Below are positions 34,727 through 42,684 of a DNA stretch of 57,856 nucleotides, one piece after another. This stretch comes from CAZCFB01 sp964511535 (lineage in GTDB: Bacteria > Myxococcota_A > Polyangia > GCA-2747355 > CAZCFB01), in NCBI GenBank assembly GCA_964511535.1, contig CAZEFW010000039.1, forward strand, positions 1 to 57,856. The letters run 5' to 3'. A program made the position numbers and the translations under genes. Within the stretch, counting starts at the first letter, position 1; every line of letters begins with the position of its first letter. The notes under the pieces were generated by a model, which was not told the origin of the DNA, did not search any database, and saw nothing but the letters and a program-made list of their open reading frames with translations.

Positions 34727-34846
34727 ATGGCGAAGCGATTGGATTTCCTGGCGCGGCGGGAGGAGGGAGCTGGCTGGTGGCCAGCGACCGACGAGCAACA
34801 AAGCCAGGGAATCCAAGGGCGAGCCAGGCGACGGGAGCTTGGATGA
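34727..34846 (+). CDS. Candidate Trp-containing leader peptide upstream of aroG
   Basis: A 39-codon frame starting at ATG 34727 and ending with TGA 34844-34846, three bases before the first ATG of the aroG frame. It begins MAKRLDFLARREEGAGWW and has tandem Trp codons at 34775-34780. It begins about 20 bases after the predicted sigma-54 start. The Trp codons lie across the loop of a small hairpin within the leader. The ribosome-binding site is weak. By analogy with leader peptides of aromatic biosynthesis genes it may sense charged tRNA-Trp; this is inference, and a chance frame is possible. Confidence 0.4.
   Translation: MAKRLDFLARREEGAGWWPATDEQQSQGIQGRARRRELG
34739..34844 (+). promoter_or_regulatory. 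Attenuator-like alternative stems in the aroG leader
   Basis: Segment A (34739-34752, TTGGATTTCCTGGC) pairs with B (34803-34816, GCCAGGGAATCCAA) by 13 Watson-Crick pairs and one G-U. Segment B, at 34811-34817 (ATCCAAG), can instead pair with C (34838-34844, CTTGGAT). A:B encloses a small hairpin GCTGGC/GCCAGC (34769-34785). No U-tract follows, so control of translation rather than termination is possible. Confidence 0.5.
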
Positions 34847-34870
34847 CCCATGCTCAAGGAGCGCCTGGCC

Positions 34871-35980
34871 ATGATGAATGAACCGACCAGCGAACTCGAC
34901 AGGCTCCGCGACCAGGTGGAGCAGCTCAACTTCCAGATCCTCGACCTGCTCAACCAGCGCGCCGGGGTGGTGACCGAAATCCAGCAGGTCAAGACCCGCG
35001 AGGGGGTCCCCACCTTCGTGCCCCAGCGGGAGCAGCAGATGCTCGCGACCCTGGAGCAGCGCAACGACGGCCCGTTCTCGGCGGAGACCGTGCGCCACCT
35101 GTTCAAGGAGATCTTCAAGGCCTCGGTGAACCTGATGAAGGCGCACCGGGACGGCGAGCTCAAGGTGAGCCGGGCGCGCCACCCTGGCGACCAGGTGGTG
35201 CGCGTGCGCGGGGCGGCCATCGGGGCAGAGGAGCCGGCGCTGGTGGCCGGCCCCTGCGCGGTGGAGGACGAGGAGCAGATGGAGCAGGTGGCCGCGGCCC
35301 TGGCGTCCCTCGGCGTGCGCTTCATGCGCGGCGGCGCGTTCAAGCCGCGCTCGTCGCCCTACTCGTTTCAGGGGCTGGGCGAGCGCGGGCTGCAGCTGCT
35401 GCAGGAGACGGCGCGGCGCCATGACCTGGTGACCATCACCGAGGTGATGGACACCCGCTCGGTTGAGCTGGTGTGCGAGTACGCCGACATCCTGCAGATC
35501 GGCGCCCGCAACATGTACAACTATGACCTGCTGCGGGAGGTGGGCCGCTGCGGCAAGCCGGTGCTGCTCAAGCGGGCGCTGTCGGCCACCGTGGACGAGC
35601 TGCTCTGGTCCGCCGAGTACATCGTGCTCGAGGGCAACGACCGGGTGATCCTGTGCGAGCGGGGCATCCGCACCTTCGGCCGCCAGACGCGCAACACCCT
35701 GGACATCTCCGCCGTGCCGCTGCTGCGCCAGCAGAGCTACCTGCCGGTGATGGTGGACGTGAGCCACGCCGCCGGGCGGCGAGACATCCTGGCGCCCCTG
35801 GGCAAGGCGGCGCTGGCGGCCGGCGCGTCGGGGCTGATGGTGGAGGTGCACCCCACGCCCGCGCTGGCCCGCTCCGACAGCGAGCAGCAGCTCGACCTGG
35901 ACGCGTTCGCGCGGTTCATGGTGCAGACCGGTTTTCTCGCCTCGGCGCCCGCCGAGCGCCCCCGCGCCGTGGCCGGCTGA
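34871..35980 (+). CDS. aroG: Chorismate mutase / 3-deoxy-7-phosphoheptulonate (DAHP) synthase
   Basis: 369 residues. An N-terminal AroQ-type chorismate mutase domain (~1-90: LDRLRDQVEQLNFQILDLLNQR, then VTEIQQVK) probably serves as an allosteric sensor, as in the Bacillus-type enzyme. The C-terminal type I-beta DAHP synthase has AGPCAVE, KPRSSPYSFQGLG, QIGARNMYN, LLKRALSAT, DVSHAAGRRD and EVHPTPALARSDSEQQLD. It catalyses the first step of the shikimate pathway. ATG 34871 is chosen for AAGGAG nine bases upstream; ATG 34850 is also open. Divergent from the kinase-aro operon; the U32 gene follows after 35 bases. Confidence 0.94.
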   Translation: MMNEPTSELDRLRDQVEQLNFQILDLLNQRAGVVTEIQQVKTREGVPTFVPQREQQMLATLEQRNDGPFSAETVRHLFKEIFKASVNLMKAHRDGELKVSRARHPGDQVVRVRGAAIGAEEPALVAGPCAVEDEEQMEQVAAALASLGVRFMRGGAFKPRSSPYSFQGLGERGLQLLQETARRHDLVTITEVMDTRSVELVCEYADILQIGARNMYNYDLLREVGRCGKPVLLKRALSATVDELLWSAEYIVLEGNDRVILCERGIRTFGRQTRNTLDISAVPLLRQQSYLPVMVDVSHAAGRRDILAPLGKAALAAGASGLMVEVHPTPALARSDSEQQLDLDAFARFMVQTGFLASAPAERPRAVAG

Positions 35981-36015
35981 CGGGGACCACATACCTTACG
36001 CAACAAGAGGACGTC

Positions 36016-37281
36016 ATGAAGCTATCCGTCGCGTGCAACTTCGATGAGGACCTGCTCGAGGGGCTGAAGCCCTACCCCGTCTACGAGATCTACGGCAAGC
36101 TCACCTCCGACTACTTCGGCGGGGGGCGGCCGTCGTTCTACCTGCCGGAGGTGAACCGCTCCGGCCTGGCGCGGTACGTGGAGCGGACCCACGCCGCCGG
36201 CATCCGGTTCAACTACCTGCTCAACGCGCTGGCCACGGGCAACCGCGAGTTCACCCGGGAGGGGCAGCGAGAGGCAGATGAGCTGCTGACCTGGCTGTCC
36301 GACATCGGCGTGGACTCCGTCACCGTTTGCCATGTCTACTTCCTGCGCCTGATCAAGAAGCGCTTCCCGCACTTCAAGGTGCGGGTCAGCGCGCACCAGT
36401 TCACCGACAGCCCGCGCAAGGTGCGGTTCTGGGTCGAAAACGGCGCCGACTACGTCGTGGTCTCCGAGGTGAACCTGCACCGGGACTTCAGCCGGCTGCG
36501 GGCGCTGGCGGAGGCGGCCGGGGACACCGAGCTGCAGCTCATCGTCAACAACTGGTGCCGCTACGACTGCGCCATCGCCGGGACCCACGCCGTGGGGCTC
36601 AACGCCGCCTCGCACAAGGGCGGCGGCGGCTTCCCCCTCGACTACTGCTCGGTGGTGTGCAACGAGCTGCGCCTGCGCGAGCCGGTCAACTACCTGCGGG
36701 CCAACTGGATCCGGCCCGAGGACATCGCCCTGTACGAGGAGCTCGGCTTCCACAACTTCAAGATCGTCGAGCGCAACACGCCGACGCAGATCCTGGTGGA
36801 GCGGACGAAGGCCTACGCCGAGCGCCGCTACGACGGCAACCTGCTGGACCTGGTGCAGAACTACGCCTACCCGTACGAGAAGCTGGGCCCCAAGGCGAAG
36901 GACGCCTACTCCTTCCGGCGGCTGGTGAAGTACTTCGCCCGGCCGCGCACGGTGAACCTGTGGCGGTTCCGCAAGGTGATGGAGTTCGGCCAGGCGCTGA
37001 GCGTGCTCTACCCGCTGCGCGGGCCGAACCCGGTGCAGGTCAACAACCGCGACCTGGACGGGTTCATGGAGCGGTTCAAGACCGAAGGCTGCCAGGACCT
37101 GGACTGCGAGGCGTGCCAGTACTGCCATGATTGGGCAGCCCGGGCGGTGAAGATCGACCCGGACTGGCGCGCCAATACGCGCGAGATCCTCGAGGGCCTG
37201 CTGGACGACCTGGACCAGGGCGCTTTCTGGGAGCCGTACCGTCAGACCATCGGCGACGAGGCGCGCAAGCTGGTGGGCTGA
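36016..37281 (+). CDS. U32 peptidase-like Fe-S protein
   Basis: 421 residues of the peptidase U32 family. Conserved pieces: FNYLLNA, TVCHVYFLRLIKKRFPHFKVRVSAHQF, VVSEVNLHRDF and the Cys pairs NNWCRYDCA and DYCSVVC, which resemble the 4Fe-4S ligands of UbiU/UbiV. An extra Cys cluster (CQDLDCEACQYC) is near the C-terminus. U32 proteins take part in anaerobic tRNA, rRNA or quinone hydroxylations rather than simple proteolysis. The place between DAHP synthase and a triterpene cyclase suggests work on a quinone or isoprenoid, but this is inference. AAGAGG precedes ATG 36016. Confidence 0.85.
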   Translation: MKLSVACNFDEDLLEGLKPYPVYEIYGKLTSDYFGGGRPSFYLPEVNRSGLARYVERTHAAGIRFNYLLNALATGNREFTREGQREADELLTWLSDIGVDSVTVCHVYFLRLIKKRFPHFKVRVSAHQFTDSPRKVRFWVENGADYVVVSEVNLHRDFSRLRALAEAAGDTELQLIVNNWCRYDCAIAGTHAVGLNAASHKGGGGFPLDYCSVVCNELRLREPVNYLRANWIRPEDIALYEELGFHNFKIVERNTPTQILVERTKAYAERRYDGNLLDLVQNYAYPYEKLGPKAKDAYSFRRLVKYFARPRTVNLWRFRKVMEFGQALSVLYPLRGPNPVQVNNRDLDGFMERFKTEGCQDLDCEACQYCHDWAARAVKIDPDWRANTREILEGLLDDLDQGAFWEPYRQTIGDEARKLVG

Positions 37282-37320
37282 GGGCGGTGGCGGACCGGCG
37301 CCGGCCTTTCTGCGACGCCT

Positions 37321-37392
37321 CTCAACCGAGAACCGTCAACTGTTAACGGTCCTCGGTTGAGGATCGGAGCAGTGCGGTGGTCACCGAGGACC
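37321..37392 (+). promoter_or_regulatory. Mutually exclusive hairpins before the oxidosqualene cyclase gene
   Basis: Arms 37321-37339 and 37343-37361 form a near-perfect 19-bp stem with two mismatches and a CTG loop. The descending arm's GGTCCTCGGT (37348-37357) is also perfectly complementary to ACCGAGGACC (37383-37392), just four bases before the AGGAG ribosome-binding site. Only one of the two stems can form at a time, as in attenuators or riboswitches. It could also be a protein operator. Confidence 0.55.
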
Positions 37393-37407
37393 TTCAGGAG
37401 ATCCTTG

Positions 37408-39378
37408 ATGAGTGCAATCCCACACGATCAAGTTGACCCCTTGAACCTCTGCCTCCAGCGCGGGGCGGCGCGGCTTTGCGAGCTGCAGTACGAGGACGGG
37501 TCCTGGCGCAGCGAGTATGGCGGCCCCGGCTTTTTGCTGCCCATGGCGGTGGCGACCTACCGCATCGCGGGGCAGGAGCTGCCGGCCTGGGCGCGGGACG
37601 GCGTCGAGGCGCAGCTGCGGCGGGTCATCGACGCCGACGGCGGGGTGGGCCTGCACCCCGAGGCGCCCGGCACCCTGTTCACCACCTCGCTGACCTACGC
37701 GGCTTCGCGGCTGCTCGGCGTGCCGGCGGACGACCCGGACATGGCGCGGGCCAGGGGGTGGCTCCGGGAGCGCGGCGGGCCGGTGGGCGCGGCGAGCTGG
37801 GGCAAGTTCATCCTCGCCCTGCTCAACCTCTACCCCTACGAGGGCCTGACGCCGGTGCTGCCCGAGCTGTGGCTGCTGCCCAAGGCGGCGCCGGTGCACC
37901 CGTGGCGCCTGTGGTGCCACGCGCGGCAGGTGTACCTGCCCATGGCATACCTGTACGGCGCCCGGGCGGCCATGCCCGCCGACGAGCAGGTGGTCGCCCT
38001 GCGCGAGGAGCTGTACGTCGAGCCGTACGGGCAGATCGACTTCGCCGCGCACCGCGACACCGTGGCCCCGTGCGACGACCTGTACCCGGCATCGCCCGAG
38101 CTGAAGCTGGTCAACCGGGCCCAGGGGCTGTTCGAGCGGCTGCGGCCCGATGGGCTGCGCGACCGGGCGCTGGCCGTCCTGCTCGACCACATCCGCGCCG
38201 AGGACCGCGCCACGCACAACATCCGCATCGGGCCGGTCAACGCGCTGCTCAACACGCTGGTGCACCACTTCGCCGGCGACCGGCTGCAGGTGCGGCGCTC
38301 CTTCGCCGCGCTGGCCGAGTACATCGAGCCGGGCCACCACGGCGTCGTGATGAAGGGCTACAACTCCACCGCGCTGTGGGACACGGCCTTCGCGGCCCGG
38401 GCGCTGGTCGCCGCGGGGTCGGAGGCGGGGGCGGCCCGGGGCGAAACGCTGGAGCTGGCCAACGACTTCATCCGGGACAACCAGGTGCTGCAGGATGTGC
38501 CCGGGCGGGAGCGGTACTTCCGCGACCCGTCCGTGGGTGGCTGGCCGTTTTCAGACCGGCTGCACGGCTGGCCCATCAGCGACTGCACGGCCGAGGGGCT
38601 GCTCAGCGCGGTGTCCCTGGCGGACCGCGTGGGGGGTCGGCCGGTGGCCGAGGAGCACCAGCGCGCGGCAGTGCGGCTGATCCTGCACTTCCAGAACGAC
38701 GACGGCGGCTGGCCCACCTACGAGCGGCGGCGCGCCGGCGCGTGGCTGGAGCGCCTCAACCCTTCGCAGGTTTTCGGCGGCATCATGGTGGACCACTCGC
38801 ACATCGAGTGCACCGGGTCGTGCGTCGAGGCGCTGGCCCTGGCGCGGGAGCTGTACCCGGACCTGGAGCCGCGGCAGGTGAAGCGCGCCATGGCCGCAGG
38901 GGTAAAGTTCCTGCGCAATCGCCAGCAGCCCGAGGGTGGCTGGCCCGGCGCGTGGGGCGTCTGCTTCACCTACGGCACCTGGTTCGCGGTGCGCGGATTG
39001 CTGGCGGCCGGCGCCGGGCCGGACGATCCTGCGCTGGCCCGGGCGGTGGCGTTCCTCGAGGAGCACCAGCGCGACGACGGCGCCTGGGCCGAGCACCCCG
39101 ACGCCTGCCGCACGCTGAAGTGGACCGAGCACCCCGAGCCCCAGGCGGTCAACACGGCCTGGGCCCTGCTGGTGCTGGTGGCCTGCGGTCGGGGGCACAC
39201 GCCAGCCGCGCACCGCGCCGCGCGCTTCTTGATGCAGCGCCAGCGCCACGACGGCGACTGGCCCCGCGAGGCGCTCAAGGGCGTGTTCAACCACTCCACG
39301 CTCATCGACTACGACAACTACCGCCGCATCTTCCCCCTCTGGGCCCTGTCCGAATACAGCGCCGCCTCGCGCGGCTGA
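37408..39378 (+). CDS. Oxidosqualene cyclase, cycloartenol/lanosterol synthase type
   Basis: 656 residues. It has the oxidosqualene-cyclase catalytic motif DCTAE (Asp at 392), not the DxDD of squalene-hopene cyclase. Other cyclase landmarks are WRLWCHARQVYLPMAYLYG, MKGYNSTALWDTAF, HIECTG and GVCFTYGTWF, plus several QW repeats such as QPEGGWPGAW. Residues equivalent to plant cycloartenol synthase Tyr410, His477 and Ile481 appear as Tyr318, His386 and Ile390, favouring cycloartenol over lanosterol. The product is a sterol precursor made from 2,3-oxidosqualene at the membrane. AGGAG lies seven bases before ATG 37408. Squalene epoxidase is not in the window. Confidence 0.93.
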   Translation: MSAIPHDQVDPLNLCLQRGAARLCELQYEDGSWRSEYGGPGFLLPMAVATYRIAGQELPAWARDGVEAQLRRVIDADGGVGLHPEAPGTLFTTSLTYAASRLLGVPADDPDMARARGWLRERGGPVGAASWGKFILALLNLYPYEGLTPVLPELWLLPKAAPVHPWRLWCHARQVYLPMAYLYGARAAMPADEQVVALREELYVEPYGQIDFAAHRDTVAPCDDLYPASPELKLVNRAQGLFERLRPDGLRDRALAVLLDHIRAEDRATHNIRIGPVNALLNTLVHHFAGDRLQVRRSFAALAEYIEPGHHGVVMKGYNSTALWDTAFAARALVAAGSEAGAARGETLELANDFIRDNQVLQDVPGRERYFRDPSVGGWPFSDRLHGWPISDCTAEGLLSAVSLADRVGGRPVAEEHQRAAVRLILHFQNDDGGWPTYERRRAGAWLERLNPSQVFGGIMVDHSHIECTGSCVEALALARELYPDLEPRQVKRAMAAGVKFLRNRQQPEGGWPGAWGVCFTYGTWFAVRGLLAAGAGPDDPALARAVAFLEEHQRDDGAWAEHPDACRTLKWTEHPEPQAVNTAWALLVLVACGRGHTPAAHRAARFLMQRQRHDGDWPREALKGVFNHSTLIDYDNYRRIFPLWALSEYSAASRG

Positions 39379-39381
39379 CCT

Positions 39382-41211
39382 CTACAGCAGCAGCTTCAGG
39401 TCGAGCCCGCCGGGGTACATGTAGCTGGTATAGGAGCCCACGCCGTAGACGGTGATGCCGACCTTGTCGGTGGACTCGATGAGGTGCGCGCCGCCCGTGA
39501 TCTGTACCTTGCCCACGGTCATCTTCGAGCTGGTGTTCACCGGCAGAAAGGCGCTGGACGGCAGCTTGACACCGTCGAGCTTCACCGCGGCGCCGGCTGG
39601 CGCGTGGATGTTGACGTAGTTCTTCTGGTACGAGGCGGGCGCCAGGAAGTGGTAGCTGTCGCGGTACTGCTCCACCGGCACCGCCAGGGCCATGGCCGGG
39701 TCGTTGGGCGCGCCGGCGCCCGCGGTGGTGGAGTAGTTCTGCCCCACCATGAACTTGACCAGGGCGAAGCGACCGGTCCCCTTGACCTCGAAGTCATGCC
39801 GGGTGGTGAACTCGAACCACTCCCCCTTGCCCAGCGTGCGCGTGGGCTCCACCTGCGGGTTGAAGGTGATGATATTCTCGCCGGCCGCCGACACCACCCG
39901 GTAGAGGCTCGGGTCATCCCCCGACGAGATGCTGTGGCTGCCGATGTAGTGCTTGCCCATGGAGGCGGTGGGGAAGATCGTCTCCTCCAGGTGGTCGCAG
40001 GCCCACTTGTCGTACGGCACGAAGGAGCAGTTGTGCCCGGCGAACACCGCTACCGGCTGGTCGGACTTGATCACCGTGCCGGTCAGGTCCGTGGTGTCCG
40101 ACAGGTCGCAGTACTTGTTGCCCAGGTTGTCGCTCTTGACCTTTTTGCACGAGTCGGGGAGCGCCGACAGCACCTGCAGCACCTCCCACTGCTTGAGGGT
40201 GAAGGTCCCGGTGTCGCCCTTCTTGTACGCCTTGACGTTGCCCCCGCCAGCCTCGGTGTTGGCCGAGAAGTTCACCGTCAGCTTGGTGCTCCCGGCGCTG
40301 GCCGCCACCACCGAGAAGAAGCCGGGCGACTTGATCTTCTTGCCCAGCTGGAGCACCAGCATGGAGGGCCGCGACAGCACCATGTACTCGGTGCCGAAGG
40401 TGTGCTCCGGCACAAGCAGCGAGGCGTCGTTGGAGTAGGAGTAGCACTTGTTGTCCCCCGGCTTCTGGTCGCCCCCCAGCTTGCAGTCATGGTTCAGCAC
40501 ATAGTCCAGGGCGTTGAACTGGTAGACCGACACCGGCCGGTTGGAGGTGAGCTTGTAGGCCGAGGCCTGCAGCTGCACCGAGCCGAACACCGACGGCAGC
40601 TGCTTGAGCCCCTTGACCCAGGGCAGCGCGATGGTGGCCACGCTGCGGGCCGGGACGGTGACGCTCTTGAGCTTCGGGTTTCCCATGGACGCCACGTCGA
40701 CCGTGGCCGCGCCGGTGCTGGTGTTGGCCACGGCCACGGCGAAGGAGAAGTCGCCGGCCAGGCTGGCGTTGACCGTCACGGTGGGCCAGTAGTCGCAGCC
40801 GATGTAGCTCCGGGCCGCCCGCGCCTTGTTGCACAGGTCCACGCACTTGCCGGCGAGGCAGGTGCCCGCGGGGCAGACCTTGATCTTGGCGCCCACCTTG
40901 CCCTGGGCCGTGCACGCGTGGGCCGCGTCCCCCACGCACGCGCCCTTGGACGGCTCGCAGTCAGCGCAGTCGCCCAGGCTGGCGCTGCACACCTGCGTCC
41001 CGGTGCAGCTCTTGGTCTGCTTCCACTTCCCCCCCTCGCACTGCTCCAGGGTGGCGCCCACGCAGCGCTTGCTGCCCGCCTGGCAGGGCGCGGTGCCGAC
41101 CTCCTGCTTTGCCTGCCCCAGGTCAGGGCTCTGCGCGTCGTCCTGCTCCACGCAGGCGGCCAGAAGCCCGAACATGATCAAGAGCGCCAGCTCTGCACAA
41201 CGACGACCCAT
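39382..41211 (-). CDS. IgGFc-binding-type surface lipoprotein
   Basis: 609 residues. Signal GLLAAC is followed by an acidic stretch and a Cys-rich region (~40-130, many CxxC-like pairs). Then comes a large beta-rich domain resembling the IgGFc-binding protein N-terminal family (PVSVYQFNA, then PVAVFAGHNCSFVP and CDHLEETIFP). Such domains occur in bacterial surface adhesins as well as in animal mucin-like proteins. Its ligand is unknown. It is convergent with the cyclase gene, with only three bases between stops. Confidence 0.8.
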   Translation of the reverse strand: MGRRCAELALLIMFGLLAACVEQDDAQSPDLGQAKQEVGTAPCQAGSKRCVGATLEQCEGGKWKQTKSCTGTQVCSASLGDCADCEPSKGACVGDAAHACTAQGKVGAKIKVCPAGTCLAGKCVDLCNKARAARSYIGCDYWPTVTVNASLAGDFSFAVAVANTSTGAATVDVASMGNPKLKSVTVPARSVATIALPWVKGLKQLPSVFGSVQLQASAYKLTSNRPVSVYQFNALDYVLNHDCKLGGDQKPGDNKCYSYSNDASLLVPEHTFGTEYMVLSRPSMLVLQLGKKIKSPGFFSVVAASAGSTKLTVNFSANTEAGGGNVKAYKKGDTGTFTLKQWEVLQVLSALPDSCKKVKSDNLGNKYCDLSDTTDLTGTVIKSDQPVAVFAGHNCSFVPYDKWACDHLEETIFPTASMGKHYIGSHSISSGDDPSLYRVVSAAGENIITFNPQVEPTRTLGKGEWFEFTTRHDFEVKGTGRFALVKFMVGQNYSTTAGAGAPNDPAMALAVPVEQYRDSYHFLAPASYQKNYVNIHAPAGAAVKLDGVKLPSSAFLPVNTSSKMTVGKVQITGGAHLIESTDKVGITVYGVGSYTSYMYPGGLDLKLLL

Positions 41212-41252
41212 GGAGACCTCCTCCCACCAGGTTGCCGTCGATTATCCCATGT

Positions 41253-41894
41253 TCACCGGCGTCGCCCTCGTTTCTTCTTCTTCTCCAGCGCCATGACCCG
41301 CTTGCGGATGGCGGTGACCGACCTCGGCAGGGCCACCCGCGAGACATGGTGCAGCACGAAGTCCGGGGCGGAGACCATGGGCTTGAGCGTCACCTCGTAG
41401 TGCAGGATCGCCTTGCCGTCACCCCAGGGCCGCACGGTCCATGAGCCGCGGTTGTGGTGGAAGGTGCCCTTGATCATCTTCCAGCGTCGACGGTAGCGGC
41501 GCTTCTTCCGGTCCACCTCGTGGGTGTTGCGGGTGAAGCACCAGTGGTCCGAAAGCGGCCAGGGCATGTCGATGCGGTAGTAGAAATCGTAGTCCCCCGG
41601 GCCGCGGCGCTTGGTGATGCGGGCGGCGGCCATGCGCTCGTAGAACGCCGGGTACTTCTCCACGGCGGCGACGACGGCGAACACTGCCTCGGGGGAGGCG
41701 CTTATGATGCCGGCGGCCCAGCCGCTGCCCACGTCGCCGCTCTTGTGCTTCCAGTAGCGGGTGATCACCTCGCCGTGGTTGAGCAGGGCGATCTGTTTGC
41801 GGTCGTATTTGGGGGGGCGAGCGTGGGAGTGGGAACAAAAAACAAGGAACAAGAAACAAGGAACAAAAAATGGGGGGAGGAGGCGGCGGCTCAC
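41253..41894 (-). CDS. START/SRPBCC-type protein with signal peptide
   Basis: 213 residues. The N-terminal hydrophobic segment (PPFFVPCFLFLVFCSHSHA) looks like a signal peptide. The body matches the SRPBCC/START lipid-binding fold: SASPEAVFAVVAAVEKYPAFYERM, DYDFYYRIDMPWPLSD, GSWTVRPWGDGKAILHYEV and a C-terminal helix (LPRSVTAIRKRVMALEKK). It may bind a hydrophobic ligand in the periplasm; the nearby sterol cyclase makes a sterol tempting, but that is a guess. The signal peptide is encoded in a simple-sequence repeat. Confidence 0.75.
   Translation of the reverse strand: MSRRLLPPFFVPCFLFLVFCSHSHARPPKYDRKQIALLNHGEVITRYWKHKSGDVGSGWAAGIISASPEAVFAVVAAVEKYPAFYERMAAARITKRRGPGDYDFYYRIDMPWPLSDHWCFTRNTHEVDRKKRRYRRRWKMIKGTFHHNRGSWTVRPWGDGKAILHYEVTLKPMVSAPDFVLHHVSRVALPRSVTAIRKRVMALEKKKKRGRRR
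41832..41869. repeat. Simple purine-rich repeat inside a signal-peptide coding region
   Basis: Repeated AACAAGG/AACAAGA/AACAAAAAA units on the plus strand, unlike the surrounding GC-rich DNA. On the minus strand they encode the Phe/Leu/Val-rich core of the START-like protein's signal peptide. Confidence 0.7.
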
Positions 41895-41900
41895 GGGGGC

Positions 41901-42629
41901 TTAGCGCTCGACGGTGGAGGAGCCGAGGATCAGGGTCTTGCCCTGGCGCTTGAGCAGCAGGACGGAGAAGGCGAGGCCCTCGGTGGGGTAGGTGCCGGTG
42001 ATGTAGTGCACGTCGCCGCGGCGCATGGCGCGCCCCATGACCACGCCCTTGGTCTTGCGGGGGTTTTTGGCGCGGCCCACCACGGGCATGGTGGTCTTGC
42101 CCAGCTTCAGCTGCTTGCCCTTGAGCGCCTTGTGGTGCAGGGGCACCTTCGGGCGGCCGTGCAGGTATCCGGCCAGCGCCTTGAACAGGGCCGCGTTCAT
42201 CACCTCCAGGGGGACGCCCCCCTTGTCAGCCGCGGTGGGCTTCACCTTCGCCAGGTACTTGCCCATGTCCTGCAGGTGCCCGCCCATGGGGAAGTTGCCC
42301 GAGCAGAGGAACAGCGTCCCCTTCTTGATGAACAGCAGGGTGGCCGCGCCATCGTCGAACCGCACCGGGCAGGGGCTCTCGGCGCCGGCGTCGGTCACCC
42401 GGGTCCACTTCCTGGTCGCCTCACCCTTGATGGTGAGCAGCACCTCGAAGGTCCGGCGCCGCTCCTTGCCCCGGGTCTGCAGCTTGCCCGCCTTGGCGAG
42501 GTAGACCTGGTCGGCCTGCTTGATGTACTGGGCGGGGGTCATCTCCACGCAGCTGCAGGCGTGGGCACGGGGCGCCGGCGCGAGCAACAAGCACGCGGCG
42601 ATGATGGCGAGACGAACGGGTGTGATCAT
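41901..42629 (-). CDS. TIMP-like secreted protein (netrin/NTR-type fold)
   Basis: 242 residues. A signal peptide ends at PRAHA, so the mature protein should begin CSCVEMTPAQ, then YIKQADQVYLAKAGK. Animal TIMPs also begin with a mature Cys-x-Cys that chelates the protease zinc, followed by a similar P-x-Q...AD-x-V-x-x-AK pattern. The third TIMP Cys is not conserved. Residues ~30-130 look like the beta-barrel core; the rest is not recognised. The gene lies directly downstream of the matrixin-type protease, 55 bases apart. Inhibition is inference. Confidence 0.7.
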   Translation of the reverse strand: MITPVRLAIIAACLLLAPAPRAHACSCVEMTPAQYIKQADQVYLAKAGKLQTRGKERRRTFEVLLTIKGEATRKWTRVTDAGAESPCPVRFDDGAATLLFIKKGTLFLCSGNFPMGGHLQDMGKYLAKVKPTAADKGGVPLEVMNAALFKALAGYLHGRPKVPLHHKALKGKQLKLGKTTMPVVGRAKNPRKTKGVVMGRAMRRGDVHYITGTYPTEGLAFSVLLLKRQGKTLILGSSTVER

Positions 42630-42684
42630 GGGCAGCGGCCTCCTGCCCTGATTCTACGCGATGGACGCTGGTTTTATTGAATCG

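Noticed and set aside
34696..34870. T-box riboswitch in the aroG leader
   Set aside because: No T-box consensus or specifier-loop layout was seen, and the phylum rarely uses it; the leader-peptide model fits better.
37408..39378. Squalene-hopene cyclase
   Set aside because: The catalytic motif is DCTAE rather than DxDD, and the CHARQVYLPMAYLYG segment is oxidosqualene-cyclase-like.
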